Source: DATCYX01 sp963714425 (GTDB lineage: Bacteria > Chloroflexota > Anaerolineae > Anaerolineales > UBA4823). Taken from it: a stretch of 64,000 nt of DNA. Shown here piece by piece: positions 16,666-25,707 of the stretch (position 1 is its first letter; each line of letters opens with the position of its first letter). The translations under genes and the position numbers were made by a program. The notes under the pieces are model-generated. The model ran no database searches. It saw nothing but the letters and a program-made list of their open reading frames with translations, and had not been told where the DNA came from. The stretch spans positions 91,148 through 155,147 of the forward strand of contig CAVQOI010000015.1 in assembly GCA_963714425.1 (NCBI GenBank). The letters are read 5' to 3'.

Positions 16666-17103
16666 ATGCGTGTAATTGTTATTATCAAAGCCGATAAGGA
16701 TAGCGAACAGGGCGTGATGCCGAGCGAGCAACTGCTCGCCGATATGGGAAAGTATAACGAAGAATTGGTGAATGCCGGCGTGATGCTGGCGGGCGAGGGG
16801 CTGCATCCCAGCTCGAAAGGGAAACGTGTGATTTTCTCGGGGAGCAAAAGGACCGTGATCGATGGCCCCTTCGCTGAGGCTAAGGAGCTGGTCGCCGGCT
16901 TCTGGTTGTGGCAGGTCAAGTCGATGGACGAAGCCGTCGAATGGGTCAAGCGTATGCCCAATCCGCTCGAAAGCGAGAGTGCTGTTGAGATCCGCCCGGT
17001 ATTCGAGGCGGAGGACTTTGGCGCTGAGTTCACACCCGAGCTCCGGGAGCAGGAAGAACGCCTCCGCGCGCAGATCGAGGCAAAGGCGAAATCCAGTGGG
17101 TAA
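16666..17103 (+). CDS. YCII-related (DGPF) domain protein
   Basis: A 145-residue protein. The core has the YCII/DGPF hallmark (VIDGPFAEAKELVAGFWLWQVKS) and the preceding LHPSSKG loop. Members are dimeric alpha-beta barrels often found near ECF sigma factors; no sigma factor is visible here. The ATG at 16666 has GAAGGAG at ideal spacing, and longer starts do not. The stop overlaps the start of the next VOC gene, so the pair is translationally coupled. Confidence 0.8.
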   Translation: MRVIVIIKADKDSEQGVMPSEQLLADMGKYNEELVNAGVMLAGEGLHPSSKGKRVIFSGSKRTVIDGPFAEAKELVAGFWLWQVKSMDEAVEWVKRMPNPLESESAVEIRPVFEAEDFGAEFTPELREQEERLRAQIEAKAKSSG

Positions 17104-17572
17104 AGTCACTACATTTCTGACGTTCAAGGAGAGAGGCGAGGAGGCTGTAAACCTTTATGTCTCTCTGATAAAGAATTCGAAGATCGTGAGCATTGTCCGC
17201 AGTGAGGGGAATGGACCCTTTGCCAAGGGCGCCTTGCAGCATGCTTCCTTCCAGCTTGACGGGCAAGAATTCATGGCGATGGACGGCGGACCTTATTTCA
17301 AGTTTGAGCAAGGCTTTTCGCTCTTTATAAGCTGTGAAACACAGGAAGAGATCGATCGCCTTTGGGATAAACTCTCCGAAGACGGCGAAGAGCTACCTTG
17401 TGGCTGGGTCAAGGACAAATACGGCGTGTCTTGGCAAATCATCCCTCCGATCTTAGGCCAGCTCCTGACTGATCAGGATGCCGAGAAGGCACAGAGGGTG
17501 ATGGAGGCCATGCTAAAAATGAAAAAAATTGACATCAAAGCCCTGAAACAAGCCTACGAGCAAAGAGGTTAG
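17096..17572 (+). CDS. PhnB-like VOC-fold protein with C-terminal helix
   Basis: A 158-residue protein from a GTG at 17096 inside the 3' end of the YCII gene. KVTTFLTFKERGEEAVNLYV and VKDKYGVSWQIIPP are typical of the PhnB/VOC group. The C-terminal ~30 residues (EKAQRVMEAMLKMKKIDIKAL) form an extra helix common in this subfamily. It is paralogous to the gene at 14677. The substrate is unknown. Confidence 0.8.
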   Translation: MGKVTTFLTFKERGEEAVNLYVSLIKNSKIVSIVRSEGNGPFAKGALQHASFQLDGQEFMAMDGGPYFKFEQGFSLFISCETQEEIDRLWDKLSEDGEELPCGWVKDKYGVSWQIIPPILGQLLTDQDAEKAQRVMEAMLKMKKIDIKALKQAYEQRG

Positions 17573-17636
17573 CTGGAGGAATAATTAGTGAGTTTTCCCA
17601 TGAGAATCACAGATAAGAGCAAAGTCGCGCATATCT

Positions 17637-18188
17637 ATGGATAATCTCACACGCTCAAGCTGGGAAAACCTTCGCTCGGATGATCGAGAACTTCGAATGA
17701 AGGCTTTTTTCGATATCATCAAGATTACGGATCACCCCGTAGACTGGGCATACGAAGTTTGGGACGAGATGGTTGCAAACCTGAGCCACAAAGATAACCA
17801 TCAGAGAGCGATCGCAGCTCAAGTGCTATGCAATCTTGCAAAAAGCGATCCAGAGAACAGGATCTTGAAGGATTTTCCTGCCCTGCTGGCGGTGACCAGG
17901 GATAACAGGTTTGTGACTGCCAGGCACTGCCTGCAGGCAATCTGGAAGGTCGGCGCGGCCGGCGAAAAACAGAAGGTCTTAGTAGTTGGTGGACTTGAAG
18001 GCCGTTATGAGGAGTGCATCACTGAGAAGAACTACACCTTGATCCGCTATGACATCCTCCAGGGGCTCAGGAAGCTCTATGATGAAGTGAATGACAATAG
18101 GATAAAAGAGAAAGCTTTGGAGTTGGTTGAATCAGAAAAGGATAATAAATATCGCAAGAAGTATGCGAAACTCTGGAGGCTCGGGTAA
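17637..18188 (+). CDS. HEAT-repeat-like helical protein
   Basis: A 183-residue all-helical protein with tandem helix pairs (ELRMKAFFDIIKI, HQRAIAAQVLCNLAK, ARHCLQAIWKVGA, LIRYDILQGLRKLYD) in the style of HEAT/armadillo repeats. It ends in a Lys-rich helix. This suggests a protein-binding scaffold. No catalytic motif is seen. The ATG at 17637 has a poor ribosome-binding site; no better start exists in frame. Confidence 0.5.
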   Translation: MDNLTRSSWENLRSDDRELRMKAFFDIIKITDHPVDWAYEVWDEMVANLSHKDNHQRAIAAQVLCNLAKSDPENRILKDFPALLAVTRDNRFVTARHCLQAIWKVGAAGEKQKVLVVGGLEGRYEECITEKNYTLIRYDILQGLRKLYDEVNDNRIKEKALELVESEKDNKYRKKYAKLWRLG

Positions 18189-18197
18189 TGTGGAATT

Positions 18198-19154
18198 ATG
18201 CTTGCTCCATCTTCTGAGAAGGATATTACTGTGGATTCCAAACAAAATACCCAAACGCAAGGGCAATACTCAATTCATCCAGGAACCCGTATCGGTTTCG
18301 TCTCTCTCATCGTAGCAGACCTGGAACGCCAGCTGCGTTTCTACCAGGAGGTCCTGGGTTTTTATCTGCATTGGCGCCAGGAGAATGCTGCCGGATTAGG
18401 TGCCGGCGGCGCCGACTTGCTTCGATTGGTACAGCAGCCCGGAAGCCAACGCTATCCTCGTGTGACAGGTTTGTATCACTTTGCCGTCCTATTCCCAGAT
18501 CGTCGCGAGCTGGCGCGCGCGGTAGCGCGTTTGTTTGCTGTTCGTTACACCAATCACCCTACCGACCATATCATGACTAAGACAACCTATCTCGAGGACC
18601 TGGAGGGCAACGGCATCGAGCTCTACGCTGAATCGCCCGAGGATGGAAGCTGGTCAATGGAGGGTGGGGAATATGTCACTCGTCGTTCGGATGGCACCTT
18701 GAGCGATGGCCGCGAGCCGTTAGATGTGAAGGCTTTGTTCGGTCATCTGAATGACGATGATCGTTTGGATGTTCCTGTATCCGATAAGACCCGCATTGGT
18801 CACGTCCATTTGCATGTACGAAATTTGGATGAAGCCGTGGGTTTCTATCATGGTGTTATCGGCTTCGATCTCATGGGCGTGGCGAAGTCTTTTCGCGCAG
18901 CATTTGTATCGGCGGGTGGCTATCACCACCATATCGGGTTGAATACATGGCAGGGAGAGGGTGCGCAAGCCCCGCCAGCTGATGCGCTGGGATTGCGTTA
19001 TTTTTCGGTGGAGTTGCCAGATCGTGCGGAATTGGAAACGCTAGCGCGCCGGGTCGAGAAGGTGGGTGTAGAGATGTTGCAGGTCGACAATGGCATCCTG
19101 GTGCGAGATCCTTCCCAGAACGGCATTATGTTCATGACTCTTTCGGGGGAATGA
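18198..19154 (+). CDS. Two-domain VOC protein, catechol-2,3-dioxygenase (CatE) like
   Basis: A 318-residue protein with two VOC modules, about 30-160 and 195-315. The arrangement and length match CatE-type extradiol dioxygenases. Metal-ligand positions are mixed. In module 1 the first His position (RIGFVSLIV) is lost but LYHFAVL and NGIELYAE are kept. Module 2 has GHVHLHV and YHHHIGLNTW but lacks the final Glu (NGIMFMTL). It may use one Fe(II) site or have another function. The start at 18198 is uncertain; a GTG at 18232 has a better AAGGA site. Confidence 0.65.
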   Translation: MLAPSSEKDITVDSKQNTQTQGQYSIHPGTRIGFVSLIVADLERQLRFYQEVLGFYLHWRQENAAGLGAGGADLLRLVQQPGSQRYPRVTGLYHFAVLFPDRRELARAVARLFAVRYTNHPTDHIMTKTTYLEDLEGNGIELYAESPEDGSWSMEGGEYVTRRSDGTLSDGREPLDVKALFGHLNDDDRLDVPVSDKTRIGHVHLHVRNLDEAVGFYHGVIGFDLMGVAKSFRAAFVSAGGYHHHIGLNTWQGEGAQAPPADALGLRYFSVELPDRAELETLARRVEKVGVEMLQVDNGILVRDPSQNGIMFMTLSGE

Positions 19155-19357
19155 TGGTCACTACTGTCCTGCGCCTGGTCGGTGCCTTGCTGGTCCTGTC
19201 GGGGGGAGTCTGGTTCCTGCAAGGGATTAATTTATTGCCAGGAAGCTTCATGACTGGCCAGATCCAATGGGCTATTTACGGAGCTATTGCAATCCTTGTT
19301 GGCATCAGCTTGCTCCTGTTCGCTCGCCGTCGGAATATTCCCCCACACGGTGACTGA
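19151..19357 (+). CDS. Small two-helix membrane protein
   Basis: A 68-residue protein with two transmembrane helices (near 6-24 and 39-58) and a basic C-terminus (ARRRN). It starts within the stop codon of the VOC gene behind GGGGGA, so translation is coupled. Two consecutive ATGs (19151, 19154) could serve. The function is unknown. Confidence 0.5.
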   Translation: MMVTTVLRLVGALLVLSGGVWFLQGINLLPGSFMTGQIQWAIYGAIAILVGISLLLFARRRNIPPHGD

Positions 19358-19379
19358 GGCTGGAGCTGCTCCTGCTCTC

Positions 19380-20378
19380 TCAATCGATGGCTGCCATCCC
19401 CATCTCCTCGCCGCTCTTAACCCTCGGCCGCCCCGCAAGCCAGCCCTCGTAAATCCTCAAGAAGATTACTCCTGTCAGGATCATCAAGCTGCCGCCTACC
19501 TGCACACCACTGAACCGCTCACCCAACAATATGTATGCAATGCTGGCAGTAAAGGCTGGTTCCGTAGTGGCGATCAGGTTAGCAACGCTCGAAGGCAGGT
19601 AAGCCAGGCTGACGTTGTACAGCCCAAATCCTGCAACGGTTGGTCCTGCTGCCAGTAAAAGTAATATCCCCCAGCCGGCGAGAGAATCGCCGAGCCAGAA
19701 GAGGTCCGCTGGGTGGGTAGCCGCACCAATCAAGAATTCTCCGGGGAGCAGGTTGAATAGCAGCAGGAAGGCGGTGGCGAAGCTGAAGGTGTAGAGCAGG
19801 GTGGTCCATGGATTCAATCCACGCTGTGACGCTGCGCGCCCCATCAGGCTGTAGATAGCATACCCCAGGCCTGATAGCACGCCGGTAGTAATGCCCACCA
19901 CATTGGTCCGCCAGACTCCAGCATCCAGTGCCCCAGAGACCAGGACGCAGCCCCCCAGGCAGATCAAAACCGCCAGAAGCTTGGCCCAGTCCAGGCGCTC
20001 ATGCAGCAGCCACCAGCCGAGCAAGGCGGTAAATGCTGCAGAGCAGTATGCCAGCACCGTGGCAACCGCCGCCCCGTTGAGTGCCACCGAAAGGGTCCAC
20101 AAGGAGTTGAAGATCGCCAGTACCACTCCATAGGCGATCAGGTAGCGCAGATTCTGGCGGCTGACGCGCAGCAGAACAGGTCGCAGCAGCCCTATGGCGG
20201 GAAGCAAGGTGAGGGATACAAATCCAGCCCGCCAGAAAGCCAGAACCAATGCGGGTATCTGGTAGGTCTGGGTGAGATAGCGTATGAAAATGGCAGTTGT
20301 GGAGAGGATCGCCGCGCTAATCAGGGCGATGGAATAGCCGCGGGTGAGGTGTGAGCGGGATGGGGTGGCTGTAGACAT
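19380..20378 (-). CDS. DMT-superfamily (EamA) transporter
   Basis: A 332-residue inner-membrane protein with ten predicted helices in two EamA repeats (about 15-150 and 165-310). The second repeat ends with the typical EPAFTASIAYILLGERFSGVQVGGSLMILTGVI. These are drug/metabolite exporters, often of amino acids or nucleobases; the substrate is not predictable. It converges with the small membrane gene at 19357 across 22 bp. Confidence 0.85.
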   Translation of the reverse strand: MSTATPSRSHLTRGYSIALISAAILSTTAIFIRYLTQTYQIPALVLAFWRAGFVSLTLLPAIGLLRPVLLRVSRQNLRYLIAYGVVLAIFNSLWTLSVALNGAAVATVLAYCSAAFTALLGWWLLHERLDWAKLLAVLICLGGCVLVSGALDAGVWRTNVVGITTGVLSGLGYAIYSLMGRAASQRGLNPWTTLLYTFSFATAFLLLFNLLPGEFLIGAATHPADLFWLGDSLAGWGILLLLAAGPTVAGFGLYNVSLAYLPSSVANLIATTEPAFTASIAYILLGERFSGVQVGGSLMILTGVIFLRIYEGWLAGRPRVKSGEEMGMAAID

Positions 20379-20467
20379 AGATTGATTCTAGGTGAAAATG
20401 GGCTGTGTGGATAGGGGTAGCGGGTGCGCCGAACCGCGCTTGCACCTCTCAATAGTGCTAACAGCGT

Positions 20468-22249
20468 TCAGCGCAGTCTCGCCAACATCGCCTCGGCCTT
20501 CTCGCTTAAATCTGGTCTACCCTGTATCTGCCACCAGCTTACATACGCCTCCAGCTCACGGCTGATACCGGACCCGCCTTGCATAAACGCCGAGGCTTGC
20601 TCGTATTCACCGTTCCAAACGTAGCAGAAAGCCAGGTTCTTTGCCACTCCGCTGTGGCGCGGATCGATGGCGAACGCTCTTTCCAGGTAAGCTTGGGCGG
20701 GTAGGAAATCTTTGCGCAGCAGGTTGACCAGCCCCAGCCGGTAGAGCGCTGTAAAATTATCCGGATCGAATGCCAGGGCGCTCTCGAACAACCTCTCTGC
20801 AGGGGGCAGCGCATCGTTATGGCTGCCATCATCAAATTCCCCGCTGGGAAAGTCGACCAGGTCCACGCGAGCCATGTGGACTGCCCCAAAATTCGCATTA
20901 AAGGCAGATAGTAATGGACGATAAAATACAACGTTCAAGAGGACAAGAATGAGCAACGTTGCTGCAACATAAAGACTATTGCTCTCCAAGACAGGCCGTC
21001 TGTCCTGCGCCTCTGAATCGTGCGTGAGTGCAAAAACGAGGGCGGGTGCCAGGAATAGGAAAGGTGTGCCCCTCCCAGAGTAGAGCGGGTCATCTGCCAG
21101 ACCGTGCGCGGCTAATATCACCAAGCCTGCCAATGCAGCGCCATACGCTGTGCCGCGAGGTGGGTGGCGTAGCCATTGCCAGGCGGTGACCGCCAGAATG
21201 ATCAAGAAAGAGGCAAGCCCTGCAAGGCCCTGCTCGAGAGCAAGATCCAGGTACAGGTTGTGAGCGTAATTAAATAAAAAGAACGGCATGCTGACAATGT
21301 AATGCGAATACAGCCCGGCGAAGGAATGCAGCCCGCCGCCCGTATAGGGGAAATCCCGTATCAAACGCAGGGTGCCCCGAGCGATCTCCATACGGGAGGC
21401 TGTGCTATCGAGCCCTGGCAGGCGCTCAATCAAGCCAATAATTCCTCCAGGATACCTAATCAAGACCAGAGCACCGATAGCAAGGCATAGGATCGATAGA
21501 GCGATGAAAACCTGGCTGTGGCTCCAACGGTTCCCTCGATGCAGGCGTCCTGCTAATCCCCACAGGAGCCAGCTACCCAACCCCAGGCCTAACACCAGCC
21601 AGGCAGCCCGCGAGCTGCTCATCATCAAACCCACGGTTGCAATGCCACCACTCACCAGGGTGAAGAATGCCAGCTTGCGCTGGTGGTTTTTCCAGCTATC
21701 CCAGAGTGAAGCCAGCGTGAAAGGTGTCATCAAGGCGATCAGACCACCCGCGATATTGGGGTGCGGCGCCGCTCCCGGCAACCTGGGGCGCAGGGACGCC
21801 CAGGCAGTGCCCAACGTTTGGATGAACGTTAGGTCAGCAGGCATGCTGTGCCAGTCGTAAGTGAACAAGAAATACAGCGAGATCAGCGCCCCAGATCCGC
21901 TCAGGAAAGCGTAAACCAGCCACAGATTCTGGTGCGGTTGTCTGGCAATGGCGTAGTAGATAAATATCGCCCCCACGAGAATCCATAGCTTCCCCAATGC
22001 AGCTGGGCGGTCATAGCTTGCCCAGGCGCCGACCAGGGCAGTCAGCAGGAAAAAAGCTATGGGCAGGTCAAGGGGAGTGCGGCGAAAAGGAAAATGGCGG
22101 CGCATGATGCGCCATAGCCAGGGCAAACCCGCCAAAACGAGCGGCAAAGGCGCAGCCTGGGGCAGCAACCACACCAGGGCACCGCCCAGAGCAGCGCAAC
22201 CCAGATCTACCAGAGGAGACCATTCGAGCCTGTATTGTTCCCCACGCAT
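20468..22249 (-). CDS. O-antigen ligase-family membrane protein with TPR tail
   Basis: A 593-residue polytopic protein with about twelve helices. The large extracytoplasmic loop contains the Wzy_C/WaaL-type region (TASRMEIARGTLRLIRDFP, GGGLHSFAGLYSHY). WaaL-type proteins join glycans to a lipid or protein acceptor using a polyprenyl-linked donor. The C-terminal ~110 residues hold TPR-like repeats (ALAFDPDNFTALYRLGLVNLL, AFAIDPRHSGVAKNLAFCYV). This fusion is seen in other O-antigen ligase or O-oligosaccharyltransferase relatives. Neighbouring sugar genes support an envelope-glycan role. Confidence 0.75.
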   Translation of the reverse strand: MRGEQYRLEWSPLVDLGCAALGGALVWLLPQAAPLPLVLAGLPWLWRIMRRHFPFRRTPLDLPIAFFLLTALVGAWASYDRPAALGKLWILVGAIFIYYAIARQPHQNLWLVYAFLSGSGALISLYFLFTYDWHSMPADLTFIQTLGTAWASLRPRLPGAAPHPNIAGGLIALMTPFTLASLWDSWKNHQRKLAFFTLVSGGIATVGLMMSSSRAAWLVLGLGLGSWLLWGLAGRLHRGNRWSHSQVFIALSILCLAIGALVLIRYPGGIIGLIERLPGLDSTASRMEIARGTLRLIRDFPYTGGGLHSFAGLYSHYIVSMPFFLFNYAHNLYLDLALEQGLAGLASFLIILAVTAWQWLRHPPRGTAYGAALAGLVILAAHGLADDPLYSGRGTPFLFLAPALVFALTHDSEAQDRRPVLESNSLYVAATLLILVLLNVVFYRPLLSAFNANFGAVHMARVDLVDFPSGEFDDGSHNDALPPAERLFESALAFDPDNFTALYRLGLVNLLRKDFLPAQAYLERAFAIDPRHSGVAKNLAFCYVWNGEYEQASAFMQGGSGISRELEAYVSWWQIQGRPDLSEKAEAMLARLR

Positions 22250-22289
22250 ACGTTGCGTATCTTATCATAAGGTGTGCGATGGAACATAA

Positions 22290-22461
22290 AAAAACTGGTA
22301 GCGGGTCGTTTGCCGCTAACCAGTTTTTGTAACTATGAGGGTGGGGAGAGAAAAAATAAAATGTTGAGGAAAAAAAACGGTGAGCGGGTCACGACCCAAA
22401 CTGGTTAGCGGGTCGTTTCCCGCTAACCAGTTTTTTGTAATTATGAGGGTGGGGGAGAGAG
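22290..22461. repeat. Duplicated ~60-bp bidirectional terminator hairpin
   Basis: Two near-identical units, 22290-22349 and 22398-22461, each hold an inverted repeat (AAACTGGTTAGCGGG pairing with CCCGCTAACCAGTTT) flanked by A and T runs. Each is followed by the same TATGAGGGTGGGG tail. A partial third copy (GAGCGGGTCACGACCC) lies between them. They sit downstream of the radical SAM gene and upstream of the ligase gene, so they probably terminate transcription in both directions. Confidence 0.75.
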
Positions 22462-22463
22462 AG

Positions 22464-24165
22464 TCACTCGCCCCTAGACTCGATCCCCAGATTGCTGGTG
22501 AGCTGCCCGACGATGGGCACTCCCGTATCGGTGGAAGCCCAGCTCAGGTGCTGCAACCCTACGCTCAAGGCCGATTTCACCGTGGACCAATCGGACAGGA
22601 GCATCTTTAAATATGTGAACATTGGACCGGGACGGAATGCCCACTCACGGAAGGCTCTCTTTTGCCAGTAGAGCAGCTCTTCGGCCCGCAGGTTGGGGTA
22701 ATCGAGGACGGTACCCTTGTCCATGTCCACCTGCTCCCAGCGCGTCCCCGGGCGGAACCAGCCGTTTTCCACCACTTCAAAGAAGAAGGGTGTGCCCGGA
22801 TAGGGCGCAGCCACGTGGAATAAGGCGATGTCCAAAGGCAGCTTCTTGGCGAAATCGATCGTCTGCCGGATGGTCTCCACCGTCTCACCTGGAAGACCGA
22901 TGATGAAGTAACCCCAGTTCTTGATCCCTGCCTCTTTCGCCCAGCGCAGGGCGCGCTCGGCTTTATCCGGGTAGGCGCCTTTGCGAGCGTGTTTGAGGAT
23001 CTGCTCGTTGCCGCTCTCGATACCCCAGGAGATTAAGTAATTGCCAGCCTTGCCCATCACGCGCAGCATCTCTTCATCCACATAATCCACACGGCTGTTG
23101 CACGTCCAGCGGATATTGATGTTCTCGCTGATCATAAGCTCGCACAGCTCCATAACCTGCTCGCGGTTCACTGTGAACAAGTCGGCATACATATGGATAT
23201 TATGGATTCCCAGTTCTTTGAGCTTCCACAGCTCCTCCATAATCAGTTTTGGAGAGCGCACTCGGGCGCTGAATTGGTAGCTGACGTGCTTGATGCAGTA
23301 CGTACAGCCCGCCGGGCACCCACGGCTGGTAACGATGAATGTGAAGGGACCCTTGATCATCGGCATCAGGTATTTTTTGAGCGGCAGCCTCTCGTGAAGC
23401 GGTACAGGCAGGTCGTCCAGGCTCTGGATAAACGGTCTGGGCATGTTGATGGCGATCTCATCGTCTCGACGCCATGCCAGACCCTTTGATGCCGCTCATG
23501 TCCACGCTGCCATCTTCGTTGAACGATGGCTGGTAGCTGGGATCATGGCGCTCGAAGATGCCACGCATATCTTCTGGGCGCTCTTCGATCTTGCCTTCCA
23601 GGTGATCCAGCAAGTCACGGATGGTTAAGTCGGGCTCGCCGACCAGCACAAAGTCCAGGGAAGGGTAAGGGCGCATAGTTTCGCGCGGGATGGGCGTGAC
23701 GTGCGTGCCGAATGCAATCGTCTTTGCACCGCGTGCATGTGCCAGGAAACATCCATAAAGGTCGTTTTCCAGCGTGGGCGCGGTGACCTGCGTCATATAA
23801 TATTTCGGCTGGTAGCGGTCGAGCGCTTTGGTAAACTCCGGCCAGCTCATGCGCTCGGCGTTGGCGTCAATGATGGCGACTTTGTAAGTATCGTGCAGCA
23901 AGGCTGCCATTTGAGCCAGCGAGACCTGTGGCCAGACCATGTTTTCGCGCGTGCGCCGCCCCACCCTATGCTGCGTGCGAATCCAGTAGCCTCCATCGGG
24001 AGTAGGGGGGTTTACCAGTAATATATCTACAGCATCTGGCGAGCGTGGCGCAGTGAGCAGCCCCTGGCGGACAATTGTGTCAGCGTTGGGGAAGTTGACC
24101 ATGCGCAGCTTTGGAATGCGCCGCGTGCCAAGGTTTTCTCTCAACAAATCATCATTGGAACTCAT
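22464..24165 (-). CDS. B12-binding radical SAM protein, frameshifted
   Basis: Two abutting frames form one family member. The first (24165 to about 23480) is a cobalamin-binding-type Rossmann domain (DILLVNPPTPDGGYW, VSLAQMAALLHDTYKVAIIDANAE, FGTHVTPI). The second (to 22464) is the radical SAM core with C-P-A-G-C-T-Y-C binding the 4Fe-4S cluster and SAM, then GYFIIGLPGETVETI. An extra G in a GGG run at 23482-23484 breaks the frame; removing it gives an uninterrupted junction. The ATG at 24165 has GAGGAG at good spacing. Relatives include BchE-like and HpnJ-like enzymes; the substrate is unknown. Confidence 0.75.
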
Positions 24166-24408
24166 TAAAGTTGCTCCTCAGGCATAAATATGCCATATCT
24201 TATCGTATTCATTCTATCAAATACTTTCACATATCAGAGATTAGAGATTCGAGAATAGAGATTTGTTCTCCCTGAAGTTGAAGTGTGCGTCTCGAGGTGC
24301 GTTCACTTTTTGAGACAGCATCCTGACAGTTGAGGTGCCGTTATAAATACCACTTCATCCATGACTTCTCACTATTCACTACTTACTCTCACAATAGTTT
24401 TGCTCCGG

Positions 24409-24414
24409 TATAAT
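24409..24414 (+). promoter_or_regulatory. TATAAT box placing the gmhB start at its ATG (leaderless)
   Basis: TATAAT ends seven bases before the ATG at 24422, so transcription should start at or next to the A of the start codon. No Shine-Dalgarno site fits between them. This points to a leaderless mRNA. The -35 element is weak. Confidence 0.45.
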
Positions 24415-24421
24415 CTATCTC

Positions 24422-25012
24422 ATGTTCCCAGCCATATTCCTCGATAGAGATGGCGTAGTAATCGAAAACCGGGATAACTACGTGCGCACGTGGGATGATG
24501 TGCTTATCTTCCCACAGGCGTTGAAAGCGTTGGCAAAAGTCAGCGACAGCCTCTACAAGATAGTACTGGTCACTAACCAATCGGCGGTCGGGCGGGGATT
24601 GCTCAAGCTGGAGACCGCCGAGGAGATCAACCGCCGCCTGGTAAGCCGCATCGAGGAGGCCGGCGGGCGCGTAGATGGCGTGTACCTGTGCCCGCATGCT
24701 CCAGTCGATAAATGCGACTGCCGCAAACCAAAACCTGGCTTGATTCTGCAGGCTGCCCGCGAGCTCGATATCGACCTGAGCCATTCCATCATGATCGGAG
24801 ATGCCCAGACAGACTTGCTGGCGGCTCGGGCTGCCGGAGTGGGTCGTATGGCTCTTGTGCGCAGTGGGCGGGGCGCCAGGCAAGAGAGCCTGCCTCGACC
24901 GAGAAAACTGGCGCCTTACCCGGTTTACGATTCTCTTGAAGATGTCCTGGATGATTTCCTTCAGAGGGGGGTGCCGCCAGACTCGCCTGACACAGGGCAG
25001 GCTGAGGAATGA
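24422..25012 (+). CDS. gmhB: D-glycero-D-manno-heptose 1,7-bisphosphate 7-phosphatase (HAD)
   Basis: A 196-residue HAD-family phosphatase. The nucleophile motif is FLDRDGV near residue 7, motif II is VTNQSAVGRG near 48, and the late motif IMIGDAQTDLLAAR near 120 holds the Mg-binding Asp. A zinc-binding loop C-P-H-A-P-V-D-K-C-D-C typical of GmhB follows near residue 92. It removes the 7-phosphate in ADP-heptose or GDP-heptose synthesis. It converges tail-to-tail with gmhA, 2 bp apart, which supports the assignment. Confidence 0.85.
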   Translation: MFPAIFLDRDGVVIENRDNYVRTWDDVLIFPQALKALAKVSDSLYKIVLVTNQSAVGRGLLKLETAEEINRRLVSRIEEAGGRVDGVYLCPHAPVDKCDCRKPKPGLILQAARELDIDLSHSIMIGDAQTDLLAARAAGVGRMALVRSGRGARQESLPRPRKLAPYPVYDSLEDVLDDFLQRGVPPDSPDTGQAEE

Positions 25013-25014
25013 GC

Positions 25015-25614
25015 CTAAACTTCGTCGCCACGCATCGCAATGTTTGGAGATAATTCCTGCATAGCCGCCTGGCGAAGGTTGTTTGTGATTACGTGATCCA
25101 GCACCATATGAACGTCTTCCACATGCTCAATGCTGTCGCTGGGGACGTTTATGTGGAATTCGACCAGTTTACCCAACTTGCCGCCCTTGAAGCCGGTTAT
25201 GCCCACAGTGCGCGCGCCTCGCTGGTTTGCGAGTTCTACCGCCTTGAGCACATTGGCTGAGTTGCCACTCCCGGATATGGCGATGACCACGTCACCGGGC
25301 TGTACGAAGCTTTCCAATTGTCCCGAGAAAACGTTCTCATACCCCTCGTCATTTGCCAGTGCTGAAAAGACAGGCATGTTATCTGCCAGGCCGATCACGC
25401 GCATATTCGGTAAGCCTGGCTGGCGGGTGTTCTTCATGAAATCACACACCATGTGAGATGCCGTAGCAGCGCTGCCCCCGTTGCCCATTATGAAGATTTG
25501 TTGCTGGCTCATACGGGTCTCGTGGAGAAGCTCGATGACAGCCTGGATGGTCTCTTCTGCCAGAGCATCCAGGGTGGCGTGCAGGTGACTGATGTAATTC
25601 TCGATTGGGTTCAT
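25015..25614 (-). CDS. gmhA: Phosphoheptose isomerase (SIS domain)
   Basis: A 199-residue SIS-domain protein with IFIMGNGGSAATASHM near residue 40 and VIAISGSGNSANVL near 110, both binding the sugar phosphate. It also has HVEDVHMVLDHV, with the Glu/His residues conserved in GmhA. GmhA converts sedoheptulose 7-phosphate to D-glycero-D-manno-heptose 7-phosphate. With gmhB adjacent, a heptose pathway is likely; the kinase/adenylyltransferase and epimerase genes are not in this window. Confidence 0.85.
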   Translation of the reverse strand: MNPIENYISHLHATLDALAEETIQAVIELLHETRMSQQQIFIMGNGGSAATASHMVCDFMKNTRQPGLPNMRVIGLADNMPVFSALANDEGYENVFSGQLESFVQPGDVVIAISGSGNSANVLKAVELANQRGARTVGITGFKGGKLGKLVEFHINVPSDSIEHVEDVHMVLDHVITNNLRQAAMQELSPNIAMRGDEV

Positions 25615-25707
25615 GCTACACTTGCTATCTGGTACCTCAAATCAACTCGTTCGCCCGCAGTTGGACTGCGGGCGCCTTGAAATCTAGCTTTCTTATCGGC
25701 CAGGCGC

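Noticed and set aside
16666..17572. ECF sigma factor partner of the YCII/VOC genes
   Set aside because: These families often sit beside ECF sigma factors, but no sigma-factor gene is present in this stretch.
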